Source: Candidatus Poribacteria bacterium
GTDB lineage: Bacteria > Poribacteria > WGA-4E > JAJDTR01
Direction: 5' to 3'
DNA length: 64,000 bases
NCBI GenBank assembly: GCA_028820655.1
Contig: JAPPIK010000006.1
Span: 46,841 to 110,840 of the forward strand
The stretch's first letter is position 1; the number at the start of each line of letters is the position of its first letter. A program made the position numbers and the translations under genes. Positions 19,480 to 29,894 of the stretch are shown here, piece by piece. The notes beneath the pieces are model-generated. The model searched no databases. It was not told the DNA's origin and was given only the letters and a program-made list of their open reading frames with translations.

Positions 19480-20001
19480 ATGACTTCTAAGGAAACTCCG
19501 CTTGTCAGTATCGTGATGGGAAGTGATTCAGACCTGGACCGCATGGCAGAGGCAGCAGAGGTATTGGAGGAATTCCAGATTCCGTTTGAGATAACCATTT
19601 CATCTGCCCACCGCTCACCCGAGATGACGATGGAATATGCCACAACCGCCAGAGACAGAGGGATTCATGTGATTATTGCCGGCGCCGGGAGAGCCGCTCA
19701 TCTTGCCGGCGTCATTGCCGCACATACAACGCTTCCGGTAATTGGCGTTCCAATCGATGGAGGACCGCTCAACGGAGTAGACGCGCTTTATTCAACCGTA
19801 CAACTGCCACCTGGTGTTCCTGTTGCCACAATGGCGATTGGATCCGGCGGCGCGCGAAACGCAGGGATTTTTGCCGTCCAAATCCTTAGCCTGAAAAACC
19901 CCGATCTTCAATCAAAGTTGCAAGCGTTTAAATCAGAGCTAAGTGAAGGAGTAGCCAAAAAAGCCGCCCGTCTGGCAGAGGTGGGCTACAAGAATTATTG
20001 A
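19480..20001 (+). CDS. purE: 5-(carboxyamino)imidazole ribonucleotide mutase
   Basis: VSIVMGSDSDLDRMAEAAEVLEEFQIPFEITISSAHRSPEMT; IIAGAGRAAHLAGVIAAHTTLPVIGVPI. Confidence 0.97.
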   Translation: MTSKETPLVSIVMGSDSDLDRMAEAAEVLEEFQIPFEITISSAHRSPEMTMEYATTARDRGIHVIIAGAGRAAHLAGVIAAHTTLPVIGVPIDGGPLNGVDALYSTVQLPPGVPVATMAIGSGGARNAGIFAVQILSLKNPDLQSKLQAFKSELSEGVAKKAARLAEVGYKNY

Positions 20002-20015
20002 GGCGCCCGACCAGT

Positions 20016-20675
20016 CTATCCTTCCCTGATTCTCGAATTTTGAATCAGCGCAATAGAGAGAAGGATGAATGCCAATCCACGCATGGCAACATGCGGCTGA
20101 ATTCCGACGCCGGGAATCAGCAGACCTATCGGAAACGCAATAGCCGCAACCAGAAGCCCATATCCCGACAAGCGAGTTGGCTTCCCGGCCATTGCGCAGC
20201 CCGAGAATAAGCACATCAGAGCACATAAGAACGCTCCCGTCATCGAATGTGCTTCCCAAGTCTCTTGGGACACCTGATAGATTGCCAAGGCCATATCGCC
20301 GGAAGCGTGATTAGTGTACAACTCGCTGATTACCCGAAGTGGTGCCGTTTGCGACAGGCGCCCGACAATCTCGACAACGATCCACAGAAATGCGAAACCG
20401 ATTGCCAGGAAGCCGCGTGTGACAGCGGTTGAACGCAGTAGGTTGAACATCGCGATTGCCATGGGAACGATCAGGATTAGACTGACGACGCCTATTCCGT
20501 GCACGATACCCGAAAGCGGCTGATTCGCGATAAATCCCAACTGTTGTTCCGCGGATCCGACCATAGTTCCCTTTAGATGGAACATCACCACAAATGCCGA
20601 TGCCACCATCAAAATGCCGCTCAACAATCCGGTTATTCCTCCGACCAAACACAGCCGGGTAGTCTTGTCGTTCAT
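20016..20675 (-). CDS. DUF4386-like multi-pass membrane protein
   Basis: MNDKTTRLCLVGGITGLLSGILMVASAFVVMF; about six hydrophobic segments. Confidence 0.6.
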   Translation of the reverse strand: MNDKTTRLCLVGGITGLLSGILMVASAFVVMFHLKGTMVGSAEQQLGFIANQPLSGIVHGIGVVSLILIVPMAIAMFNLLRSTAVTRGFLAIGFAFLWIVVEIVGRLSQTAPLRVISELYTNHASGDMALAIYQVSQETWEAHSMTGAFLCALMCLFSGCAMAGKPTRLSGYGLLVAAIAFPIGLLIPGVGIQPHVAMRGLAFILLSIALIQNSRIREG

Positions 20676-21318
20676 ATTTGATTCCTTTCCTCGCTTCCCG
20701 AGTCTTACCGTATAGACATCCGATGGAATCGCCATGGTCCCGCGCTTACCAAGTGTATTATATCATTTCCCCGGTATGAATGAAAGCGATATCTCCGATG
20801 ATTATCAGAATCGGGACTTCAAAACGTATTTTCCACAGGCCGCATTTGACTTGAGGCAGAACATCCATCTGATATGCTTATCTCCGATGACGTCAATTCA
20901 CTGAACCTTGAGAACGGGTTATCTTCGTCCCAGAGAATCTCAATGGATTTCGTCAAAAGAACGCTGGCATGACATTTGCGCGTTACCCGTGCAAGTACCA
21001 TTCCGATAAGTTGACTCCAGGGGGCTTCATAGCCGAGGATGCCCTTAAGCGGCACTACGGCGGCTGTTTCGGGAATGTCGGAATTTAACCACATGCATCA
21101 TCCGTGACTCACCACTTCGGGAATAGGATCAATAGGGCTTGTACGAGTTTTCCAAACTATTGGAAACTGTCAGGGCCTAGGATTTTAGGTGATACTTAAT
21201 GCGTGATGCGTGCGTGATGCGAAAGAATAATGCACGAGAGCGTGTAAGACCTCCCGGTAAACATCATGGATTGCCACCGCAAGACGCTGGCGCGTTCAAC
21301 TTCGCACGCCGCAATTAA

Positions 21319-23865
21319 ATGACGATGACACAGACGATTCTCGGTGCCAAAAAATTTAAACGACCTCTCATATTGTTGACTTGCTTCATTGTCGTTTTAA
21401 GCGGGCTGATTTTGCTTGTAGCCAACCGGGTATTTCCGCTGCCGGTGGCAAAATTGCATCCGCCATCTTCGACGGTAGTTTTGGATCGACATGGCGAATG
21501 GCTCAGGGCTTTCACGGCGTCGAATGACTCGTGGCGAATTCCTGAACCATCTTTGAATGAGATTTCCCCGAAACTGCGGATGGCGGCGCTAACCTATGAG
21601 GACAGGTGGTTTTATTACCATTTTGGGATTAACCCGTTGTCGATCGCTCAGGCTTTGGTCACCAACATCAAGGCTAGAAGGATCGTCAGGGGCGGGTCAA
21701 CCATTACAATGCAGGTTGCACGTATGATGAAACCGAAACCTCGGACGATTCGCAACAAGATTATAGAGATGTTTCGCGCGCTTCAAATCGAGGCACGTTA
21801 TTCCAAAGATGAGATTCTGACACTCTATCTCAATATGGCACCCTACGGTGGCAACATCGTAGGTTCAAGCGCGGCATCTCGCATATACTTTAATAAACCG
21901 CAAAATCGTCTCAGTCTGGGTGAAGCTGCGCTATTGGCTGCAATCCCGAATTCGCCAACTTATTTGCGTCCCGACCTACACCATGCAAACGCCGTACGTG
22001 CCCGGGAGAAAGTGCTGAAGCGAATGGTGACATTCGGAAGGATTTCCGATGAGGAATTTCGAGAAGCCAACAGTGAACCGATTCCGGCGGCGCGGCATCC
22101 AATGCCGTTCAGCGCGCCGCATGTCACCAGGCTGCTCAAGAATTCCCATTCCGAACCGGAAACCGAGCGCTCTGAGTCCTCACACTTTTTTCCCTCGACC
22201 AGTGAAAGCACCGGTGCCGCCGGTATTAGGGTCGGTCGTATTCACTCGACGATTGACGCTCGAATTCAGGAACTCGCCGAGCGGATTCTGCAAGAGAGCC
22301 TGGCTCCGCTTCGCCGTGAAGGCATCTCTACAGGCGCGATAATCGTGATGGATACGAAGAGCCGCGAGGTTCTAGCGCTTGTTGGTTCCTACCGCTTTTT
22401 TGATCAAGACAGCGAGGGGCAGGTTGACGGAACGAATGCCCGCCGTTCGCCCGGGTCTACTCTCAAACCGTTCATATTTGGATTGGCGATTGATCGTGGA
22501 CTTATCACTCCCGAAAGTCTATTGAACGACGTACCAATCGATTACTCAGGATATAAACCCGTGAATTATGATGGAGAGTATCGCGGATACGTGACCGCGA
22601 GCGACGCTTTGGCGCACTCCCTCAATGTTCCGGCGGTGAATCTATACGCGCGGCTACGGAATGATGGTATCTACTCGTTTCTACACAATGCCGGAATCTC
22701 CACATTACCGAAGGCGAAAGAATACTACGGATTGTCGCTGACTCTCGGCGGCTGCGAATTGACACTGCTTGAATTGACAACACTCTACGCAGGGTTGGCG
22801 AATCATGGGGAGTTTTCCAGGTACCGGTTGACAATGAATCCGCTCGAGAACGGAGAACGAGACAGCGCGCGTGCAACGAGGTCCGGGCATGCAGACCCTT
22901 CTTCGTTTAACTACCCTGGCTCCACTTCTCGACATGCAGACAACTCGACGAGATTCTTAAGGGGTCACACAACGAAGAGGCGGCTTTTGAGCCGAGAAGC
23001 CTGTTACATCTTAACCGATATGCTCTCCGAAGTCCGCCGTCCCGATTTGCCTGCGGCATTTGAGGCGTCGGCGAATCTTCCAAAAATTGCGTGGAAGACA
23101 GGCACCTCTTTTGGACACAGAGATGCGTGGAGTATCGGCTACACCCCGGAATATGCAATCGGTGTTTGGGTCGGCAATTTCGATGGCACGGGTGTTGCGT
23201 CCCTTGTCGGGTCCGAAATCGCTGCGCCAATTTTGTTCAACTTGTTCACGGCGCTGACCACTCCCGCGTCTAATCGTTGGTTCGCGAGGCCGGGTCGCGT
23301 GAATATCCGCGAAGTTTGCTCGTTGAGCGGAATGTTGCCATCCTCGTATTGTACCAGGTCAAAGCATGACTATTTCATTCCGAGTGTTTCTCCCAACACC
23401 GTTTGCACAATTCATAAAGGGATCTATATCGACGAGCGGACCGGAGCGTCGTTGTGTTCACACTGTCGGGTCGGTCGGACATATCGTCGTACAGTTTTCG
23501 AGGAGTGGCCCGCGGCAATAGGAACGTGGTTGAAACGCAACGGTTCTGCCATTCCGCAGATACCGTCTCATTTGTCCACGTGCACCGGTCTGGTGGCGGG
23601 ACATAGCCCTATTGTCATTTCTCCAGCGCAAAATAGCGAATACCAAATTCGTTCCGGGATTCCGCTTGAAGATCAGAAAATTTCGCTTCAAGCGTCCGTG
23701 TCGAATCGAACAAAGCGGGTTTTCTGGTTTCTCGACGGACAGTTGATTTTCAGCGGCGACCCGGCCGAGAAAGTGTTCTTGACACCCGTAGTTGGTAAAC
23801 ACAGACTCACGTGTATCGATGACGAGGGACGGTCAACGAGCCAAACGCTCATTATCAGGGGTTAG
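21319..23865 (+). CDS. pbpC: Penicillin-binding protein 1C
   Basis: EDRWFYYHFGINPLSIAQAL, RGGSTITMQVARM (GT51); RRSPGSTLKPF, KTGTSFGHRDAWSIGY (transpeptidase); C-terminal BiPBP-like domain. Confidence 0.93.
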   Translation: MTMTQTILGAKKFKRPLILLTCFIVVLSGLILLVANRVFPLPVAKLHPPSSTVVLDRHGEWLRAFTASNDSWRIPEPSLNEISPKLRMAALTYEDRWFYYHFGINPLSIAQALVTNIKARRIVRGGSTITMQVARMMKPKPRTIRNKIIEMFRALQIEARYSKDEILTLYLNMAPYGGNIVGSSAASRIYFNKPQNRLSLGEAALLAAIPNSPTYLRPDLHHANAVRAREKVLKRMVTFGRISDEEFREANSEPIPAARHPMPFSAPHVTRLLKNSHSEPETERSESSHFFPSTSESTGAAGIRVGRIHSTIDARIQELAERILQESLAPLRREGISTGAIIVMDTKSREVLALVGSYRFFDQDSEGQVDGTNARRSPGSTLKPFIFGLAIDRGLITPESLLNDVPIDYSGYKPVNYDGEYRGYVTASDALAHSLNVPAVNLYARLRNDGIYSFLHNAGISTLPKAKEYYGLSLTLGGCELTLLELTTLYAGLANHGEFSRYRLTMNPLENGERDSARATRSGHADPSSFNYPGSTSRHADNSTRFLRGHTTKRRLLSREACYILTDMLSEVRRPDLPAAFEASANLPKIAWKTGTSFGHRDAWSIGYTPEYAIGVWVGNFDGTGVASLVGSEIAAPILFNLFTALTTPASNRWFARPGRVNIREVCSLSGMLPSSYCTRSKHDYFIPSVSPNTVCTIHKGIYIDERTGASLCSHCRVGRTYRRTVFEEWPAAIGTWLKRNGSAIPQIPSHLSTCTGLVAGHSPIVISPAQNSEYQIRSGIPLEDQKISLQASVSNRTKRVFWFLDGQLIFSGDPAEKVFLTPVVGKHRLTCIDDEGRSTSQTLIIRG

Positions 23866-23908
23866 TTCGATTTTCAAGTCGTACCGCAACTGTTGTCGGA
23901 AAGATTCT

Positions 23909-24835
23909 ATGGAATGGAAAACAGACCTGGCTAAATTAGCCGAATACTATGGCAATGCGCCTACCTCACGCCTAAGATTTGACGAACCGATGGAGAAGCA
24001 TGTTTTTTTCGGCATTGGAGGATTGGCGGCAGCCTATTTTGAGGTGACTAGCGTTCAGGAACTTGCCGCCGTTGCATCGTTAAAGAAGCGCTGGAACATG
24101 CCCGTGGCGACGCTTGGAAGGGGTTCGAACCTGCTGGTAAGCGACAACGGGTACAACGGAATCGTGCTTCGGCTGGTAAAAGAGTTGGAGGGGCTGGAAT
24201 TTGACGGAGATCGTGTTTGGGCAGGTGCGGGCGTCTCGTTGCCGAGATTGTCAAAAGTTTCGGCACGGCAGGGATTGAGTGGAATTGAGTTCGCGCTCGG
24301 TATCCCGGGATCAGTGGGAGGGGCGTTGATTATGAACGCCGGTGCGTGGGGGAGCAGTTTCGGGGATGTGGTAGAACGGGTGCAGGTAATGACCTACGAG
24401 GGCGAGGTCATCGAACTTAGCCGCGACGAAGCGCAGTTTGCCTACCGCCGCAGTCGATTAGGACGCTACTTTAGTGTAACGGGTGCGCTGCTCCGCCTCA
24501 GGCCCGGGGACGCGGGAACCATAACCGAGCGGATGAATGAATTGTACAGCAAGAAGATTGCCACGCAGCCTTTTGCCGAGGAAAATGCCGGGTGTATTTT
24601 CAAGAATCCGCCCAATGACTCAGCGGGACGGCTAATTGACAAGTGCGGTCTGAAGGGACATCGAATCGGCGGATCGGAGGTCTCTAAAGTCCACGGCAAC
24701 TTTATTCTAAACATTGACAGCGCGACCGCCGAGGACGTGTTGTGTCTGGTTCGGCATATTCAGCAACAGGTTAAACAATTAACCGGTGTGGATCTCCAGA
24801 TAGAGGTCAAAATGCTGGGATTTGACAATGAGTAG
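23909..24835 (+). CDS. murB: UDP-N-acetylmuramate dehydrogenase
   Basis: FFGIGGLAAAYFEV; LGRGSNLLVSDNGYNGIVLRL; FALGIPGSVGGALIMNAGAWG; RIGGSEVSKVHGNFILN. Confidence 0.95.
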   Translation: MEWKTDLAKLAEYYGNAPTSRLRFDEPMEKHVFFGIGGLAAAYFEVTSVQELAAVASLKKRWNMPVATLGRGSNLLVSDNGYNGIVLRLVKELEGLEFDGDRVWAGAGVSLPRLSKVSARQGLSGIEFALGIPGSVGGALIMNAGAWGSSFGDVVERVQVMTYEGEVIELSRDEAQFAYRRSRLGRYFSVTGALLRLRPGDAGTITERMNELYSKKIATQPFAEENAGCIFKNPPNDSAGRLIDKCGLKGHRIGGSEVSKVHGNFILNIDSATAEDVLCLVRHIQQQVKQLTGVDLQIEVKMLGFDNE

Positions 24836-24885
24836 ACGGGACAAACGTATTGGCGAACGAATGGATTCAGTGTTCTATTAACATT

Positions 24886-25618
24886 GCACTCCGATGGAGT
24901 GCAGGAATTAGGTTCGTCGCCATGTACAGACATCGCGCTCCTCTGGAGCGAAAAACCAGTGTTACCTTCGGAATGAATTATTCTGCCACGGATAATGGCG
25001 TGTTCTGTACCACAATCTGTTAGATTGTGATCGCAAACTAACAGTTTGCGGCACGAGAGTGTTGCCTGCTGAAAGAACTATTCCGACAGGGATAATGGCG
25101 CGCTATCAAGTATTCTATTGACATTGCACTCCGCTGGAGTGAAAACCAAACCTCGAAGTTTCACTTTTCACGGCTAGTCATTGAGCGAAAAACGAGTTGC
25201 GAAATGAGGGAATCGTATCGTGACACCTAATGGCGTGTTCTGTACCACAATCTGAAAGATTGTGATCGCAAACTAACAGTTTGCGGTACGAGAGTGTTGC
25301 CTGCCGAAAGAACTATTCCGACAGGGATAATGGCGCGCTATTAAGTATTCCATTGACATTGCCGGATTCTCTATCGCGGTCGTTATCCACTCCCTTGATC
25401 CTCTGGAGTGAAAACCAAACCTCGAAGTTTCACTTTTCACGGCTAGTCATTGAGCGAAAAACGAGTTGCGAAATGAGGGAATCGTATCGTGACGCCTAAT
25501 GGCATGTTCTGTACCACTATCTGTTAGATTGTGATCGAAAACTAACAGTTTGCGGTACGAGAGTGTTACCTGCTGAATGAATTATTTCGACAGGGATTAC
25601 GGCGCTCTCTCAAGAAAA
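24886..25618. repeat. Intergenic array of long direct repeats (~235-268 bp; starts ~24994, ~25229 and partial ~25497) with embedded 3-nt-loop hairpins
   Basis: tggcgtgttctgtaccacaatctg...gatcgcaaactaacagtttgcgg...gagagtgtt seen three times; aaccaaacctcgaagtttcacttttcacggctagtcattgagcgaaaaacgagttgcgaaatgagggaatcgtatcgtgac seen twice. Confidence 0.9.
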
Positions 25619-25631
25619 ACGGGGACATTGA

Positions 25632-26912
25632 TCATTGGGAGTCGTTATGACGGGGTTCAACCAACCTGAACGTCAACAGGCTCGATATAACAATAAGTAT
25701 ACCCCCTCCCAAGAACACCGGCTCAAACGAGACCTTAGAAATCAATAAACCGACTAGTGGTGAAATCAAGAGTGAACACGCCTCAAGTAAACTTACCACG
25801 CCCAAATATTGAGGGTGCTTTTTCTCGGTGGAAATCTCCAAGGTATAGTTCTCTATGATACGAGGAAGCACCGGCGCCATGCCCAAAGGGATGTAAATGA
25901 GCCAATAAAGTTTGGCGCCGAAGGGGATTCGACTGATGGCGATTGCCGCCAAAGGGGTACACGCACTGAGAAGCAGGAGTAATCGTAGGACAAGCCGGTT
26001 GCCTCGCCGATCCGCGATGCGACCGGTGGTCCAGGACCCCAAAGCGGTTGCGCAGTTTAGTACGACAATCCAGACAACGAAGTGAGTTGATTCCACGCCC
26101 AGCACGCGCTTGCCGAAAATGGTGTAGTGCGGAAAAAGGACCCAACTTGAAAAAGACAGCACGGCCACCACGGCAAACCGGCGCAAATTTCGATCAGACC
26201 GAAGTATCAGCAGTCCTTCTCGAAGGGATTGCAAGAAAGGTTGCGACTGTTGGGGCGGAGAAGGCGACTCTACAAAATAGAGGCTGACAATCGCCGCCAA
26301 GCCGTAACATAACGCAGCCGCGCCAAACACGGCGGAGTAACGAGGGATTTCCCCGCCTAACCATTCATACATGAAGCGGCACGCTACGGCTATCGCAAGA
26401 ACACTACCGATAGCGTTGGCGTTACCGAGTAACGAACCCCGCTTTTCCGCCCGAATTAACTTTCCCCGCAGCGTACCTGCCACAAGACGTTCGCAACCTA
26501 AAGAGAAACACTGAAACGTATACAGCGCAAGAAAGAGGAGGACGACGACGCTTGATGGTAACCAGGAGCCGGCAGCAACTATCGCCACAAGTAACCACGA
26601 CACCATGATGCCAAAAACGGCGGTGGTGAATAGCGGTTGCTTGAAGGGCGACTGGGCCACACGCTGCGCAAGAAAAAACTGAGCAAGACTCTGTACCAGT
26701 CGAAAACTGATCGGCAAGAAACCTCGAACAGCATCCGACGCGGAATAAGTGTCAAGGAAGGCTGGCACTATAACTGAATCAATCTTGAATACCCAGCCAA
26801 TCCGCATCAGTATCTGATTTGCGGTAAAGGTAGCAAAATTCTGCTTTTCGTACTGTACTAGATCTTTCACACCAAGTTTTTGGCGTTGGCAACACGGGGT
26901 CGCCTTGGTCAC
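25632..26912 (-). CDS. MFS transporter (paralog A)
   Basis: ~12 hydrophobic segments; GRIADRRGNRLVLRLLLLLSACTPL; close paralog of 28541-29803. Confidence 0.85.
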   Translation of the reverse strand: MTKATPCCQRQKLGVKDLVQYEKQNFATFTANQILMRIGWVFKIDSVIVPAFLDTYSASDAVRGFLPISFRLVQSLAQFFLAQRVAQSPFKQPLFTTAVFGIMVSWLLVAIVAAGSWLPSSVVVLLFLALYTFQCFSLGCERLVAGTLRGKLIRAEKRGSLLGNANAIGSVLAIAVACRFMYEWLGGEIPRYSAVFGAAALCYGLAAIVSLYFVESPSPPQQSQPFLQSLREGLLILRSDRNLRRFAVVAVLSFSSWVLFPHYTIFGKRVLGVESTHFVVWIVVLNCATALGSWTTGRIADRRGNRLVLRLLLLLSACTPLAAIAISRIPFGAKLYWLIYIPLGMAPVLPRIIENYTLEISTEKKHPQYLGVVSLLEACSLLISPLVGLLISKVSFEPVFLGGGILIVISSLLTFRLVEPRHNDSQ

Positions 26913-27010
26913 CCTCCTTCAAAGACTGTTGCAAAATCTGTCCAAACCTAGAGATGTCTTTGAGCACCAACTCAGTTCAAATTCCTACTGTAATGCAATC
27001 GGAACGGGCT

Positions 27011-27085
27011 TTATTGAACGCGCCGGTCGTCAAATTTAATCACCTCGCCATGTTCGTGGAGGACATACAAGCCCTCAAATGCGTT
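27011..27085 (-). pseudogene. Remnant of the 3' end of an SdiA-regulated-like gene
   Basis: Translation ...GLYVLHEHGEVIKFDDRRVQ matches the C-terminus ...GFMYIAQENGEVIKIEDRRVQ of 29895-30773. Confidence 0.75.
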
Positions 27086-27494
27086 CAGTTGATTCGAGCC
27101 AAGAATGCTGAATGAAAGGCAAGTGGAGCATACAACAATCGCTGTCGTTGCCGTCCGTTCGCAGTTATTGTACCGGGGTTCGCTCTTTCGTTTTTGCACC
27201 CGGTCCGAAGGTTAACATGGGCAACCGCAAGGAATCGCATGCGTGAACCCCCGGCCGAATAGCGATGAGGGCATTATAACAGAGAAGACTGCCGTGCAAA
27301 AGGACAAGTTGCGATGAGATTGCCATTTATCAAGTCTTGGCTACCGCTTCGGTAAGAATACTTCTCGTTTTCTTTTTTCTGTAGTATAATACGGTCAAAC
27401 CGCGATTAGAGGCGCGGTTTCTTGGATTGAAGGCGTTAGAAACCTAAACCTCGATGTTCAGCTCATCCACAACGAATTGCCATCAGGTGGGACA

Positions 27495-28349
27495 ATGGTG
27501 CATAACCTCAACGGAAAAGTTGCCGTCGTGACCGGCGCCGGCGGCGAACACGGCATAGGACGTGCTATTGCGAATCAACTTGCCCAAGAAGGTGCAGATG
27601 TGGTCGTAACCGACATTGTCAACGATCCGCATGGGCATGATCCGGGGCGTTGGGGCGGTGCGTCCGCCGTCGTGAGCGAGATTGAGGAAAAAGGGCGGAA
27701 GTCGATGTGCGTTTTCACAGATGTCACCGACGCCAATCAGATAGACAGTTTGGTGCGTCAAGCGCTTGAACGGTTCAGCCGTATCGACATTCTGGTAAAC
27801 AATGCCGCCGCAAGTCCAGGGCCGGATCGTGTTCCCGTAGTGGAGTTGGAGGAGACCGCTTGGGATGAGGTACAGAACGTAGACTTGAAGGGCACTTTTC
27901 TCTGCTGCCGCGCGGTCTCGCGTCACATGATAGAAAGGGGAAAGGGTGGTAAAATCATCAACATCTCCTCAATAATGGGTAAGCATGGCCGCGCCCGTTT
28001 TGCGGCGTATTGTGCATCAAAATTCGGCGTGATAGGCTTTACGCAGTCTCTTGCGCATGAACTAGCACCTCATAAGATAAACGTCAACGCGATCTGTCCG
28101 AGCCTTGTGGACACGGAACGTGTGGGCTACCAGCGTGAGGTTATGTCGTCCGAGAACATAACAGCCAAATCTTGGCGAGCTAGCGAACACCGCCAAGCGT
28201 ATATCCGGATGCGGGCAGAGCACATTCCTTTGGGTCGGGTGGCGCAGCCTTCAGACATTGCAATGTTGGCGGCGTTCCTCGCTTCTTCGGAGTCCGATTA
28301 CCTTACCGGACTCTCTATTAGCATCGCCGGAGGTTCGGAGATGGACTAA
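27495..28349 (+). CDS. Short-chain dehydrogenase/reductase
   Basis: GKVAVVTGAGGEHGIGRAIANQLA; NNAAASPG; YCASKFGVIGFTQSLAHELA; INVNAICPSLVDT. Confidence 0.93.
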   Translation: MVHNLNGKVAVVTGAGGEHGIGRAIANQLAQEGADVVVTDIVNDPHGHDPGRWGGASAVVSEIEEKGRKSMCVFTDVTDANQIDSLVRQALERFSRIDILVNNAAASPGPDRVPVVELEETAWDEVQNVDLKGTFLCCRAVSRHMIERGKGGKIINISSIMGKHGRARFAAYCASKFGVIGFTQSLAHELAPHKINVNAICPSLVDTERVGYQREVMSSENITAKSWRASEHRQAYIRMRAEHIPLGRVAQPSDIAMLAAFLASSESDYLTGLSISIAGGSEMD

Positions 28350-28540
28350 CGACCCGAAACGAGAAAATGCACCGTATTTTTCTCGGCGCTGCATAGCGCC
28401 TCCCGTCGTGTATTGCCCCATCGCGGGTGGGCATTCGTGTCTCATCCTCGACGCAGCGAGGGCACGGGGATATTTTCGCGAATCTTCTTGCTCCATCCTC
28501 CCGGACTTCTGCCTCCTTTCAAGTAAAACCGGAACGAAAA

Positions 28541-29803
28541 TCATCGCTCTCCGTCAAACCGGGGTTCAACTAGCCAGAACGTCAAGAGGCAGGCAATACC
28601 GATTAGCACGCCTCCTCCCAAAAATACCGGCTCAAATGAGAACTTCGAGATCAATAATCCCACAAGTGGTGAAGCCAAGAGTGAACACGCCTCTAAGAGG
28701 CTCACCACACTCAGATATTGCGGGTGTTTCTTCTCGGTCGAGATTTCCAACGTGTAGTTCTCGACGAAACGGACCATCACCGGTATCATGCCCAATAGGG
28801 CATATATGATCCAGTAAAGATTAACGCCGAAAGAGATTCGGCTCAAGCCAACAGCCGTCAGTGGGGTACACGCACCTAGAAACAGTAGTATTCGCAAAAC
28901 AAGCCGATTGCCGTGGCGATCCGCTATACCACCAATAACCCAAAAGCCCAAAGCGGCCACCAAGTTCGTAACGATAATCCAGGCGACGAAGTGACTAGTA
29001 TCCATTCCCAGCACACGCTTGCCAAAAACGGTGTAGTGCGGAAAAAGGGGCCAACTCAAAAAATACAGCACGGCGACCACGGCAAACTTTAGAAAATCCC
29101 GATCGGACCGTAGTATTTGAAGCCCTTCGCGGAGAGACCGTAAGGGAGGTTGCGACTTTTGCGGCGGTGAGGGAGACTCGACAAAATAGAAACTCACGAC
29201 TGCCGCCACGCCATAACATACTGCAGCGCCCCCAAATACGGCGGCGTAACGAGGCGTTTCGCCGCCGAGCCATTCATACATAAAGCGGCAGGCTACAGCT
29301 ATCGAAAGAACACTGCCGATAGCATTGCCATATGCAACGAACGAACCCCGCTTTTCCGCCGGGATTAGCTTGCCCTGCAACGTACCACCCGTTAGCCGAT
29401 AGTACCCATAAAAGAAACATTGCAACGAATAAACCGCTAAAAACAGCACGACAATTACGCTTGATGGCACCCGGTAAGTACCCGCTAGTATCGCTATGAC
29501 CAACCAGGACAGCATCATTCCGAAAATGGAGGTGGTGCATAGCGGCTGCTTGAAGGGCGACTGCGATACACGCCGGGCAAGAAAAAACTGGGCGAGACTT
29601 TGCACCAGTCTAAAGCTAACCGGCAAGAGACCTCGGAGAACATCCGACTTGGAAAGCGTGTCGAAGTAGGCCGGCACAATGACTGATTCGGTTTTGAAAA
29701 CCCACCCCATCCGCATCAATATTTGATTTGCGGCAAACGTGGCAAAGTTCAAATTTTCATACTGCGATATTTTTTTCACGAGGGCAGTTGTTACCCATGG
29801 CAA
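28541..29803 (-). CDS. MFS transporter (paralog B)
   Basis: GGIADRHGNRLVLRILLFLGACTPL; extensively similar to 25632-26912. Confidence 0.87.
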   Translation of the reverse strand: MPWVTTALVKKISQYENLNFATFAANQILMRMGWVFKTESVIVPAYFDTLSKSDVLRGLLPVSFRLVQSLAQFFLARRVSQSPFKQPLCTTSIFGMMLSWLVIAILAGTYRVPSSVIVVLFLAVYSLQCFFYGYYRLTGGTLQGKLIPAEKRGSFVAYGNAIGSVLSIAVACRFMYEWLGGETPRYAAVFGGAAVCYGVAAVVSFYFVESPSPPQKSQPPLRSLREGLQILRSDRDFLKFAVVAVLYFLSWPLFPHYTVFGKRVLGMDTSHFVAWIIVTNLVAALGFWVIGGIADRHGNRLVLRILLFLGACTPLTAVGLSRISFGVNLYWIIYALLGMIPVMVRFVENYTLEISTEKKHPQYLSVVSLLEACSLLASPLVGLLISKFSFEPVFLGGGVLIGIACLLTFWLVEPRFDGER

Positions 29804-29894
29804 CTCTGGTTGCTATGGTCACTCTCTTTCAAGAATAGTTGCACAGTTAGAATAGACGCCGAAATTGGCTTGAAGCGCTTCAGACGTAGGATTC

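Noticed and set aside
20819-21094. 91-aa minus-strand ORF as a CDS
   Set aside because: No clear RBS or family resemblance; may be a remnant but unsupported
24994-25618. CRISPR array
   Set aside because: Repeat units are hundreds of bp long, imperfect, and not regularly interspaced by unique spacers; no cas genes seen
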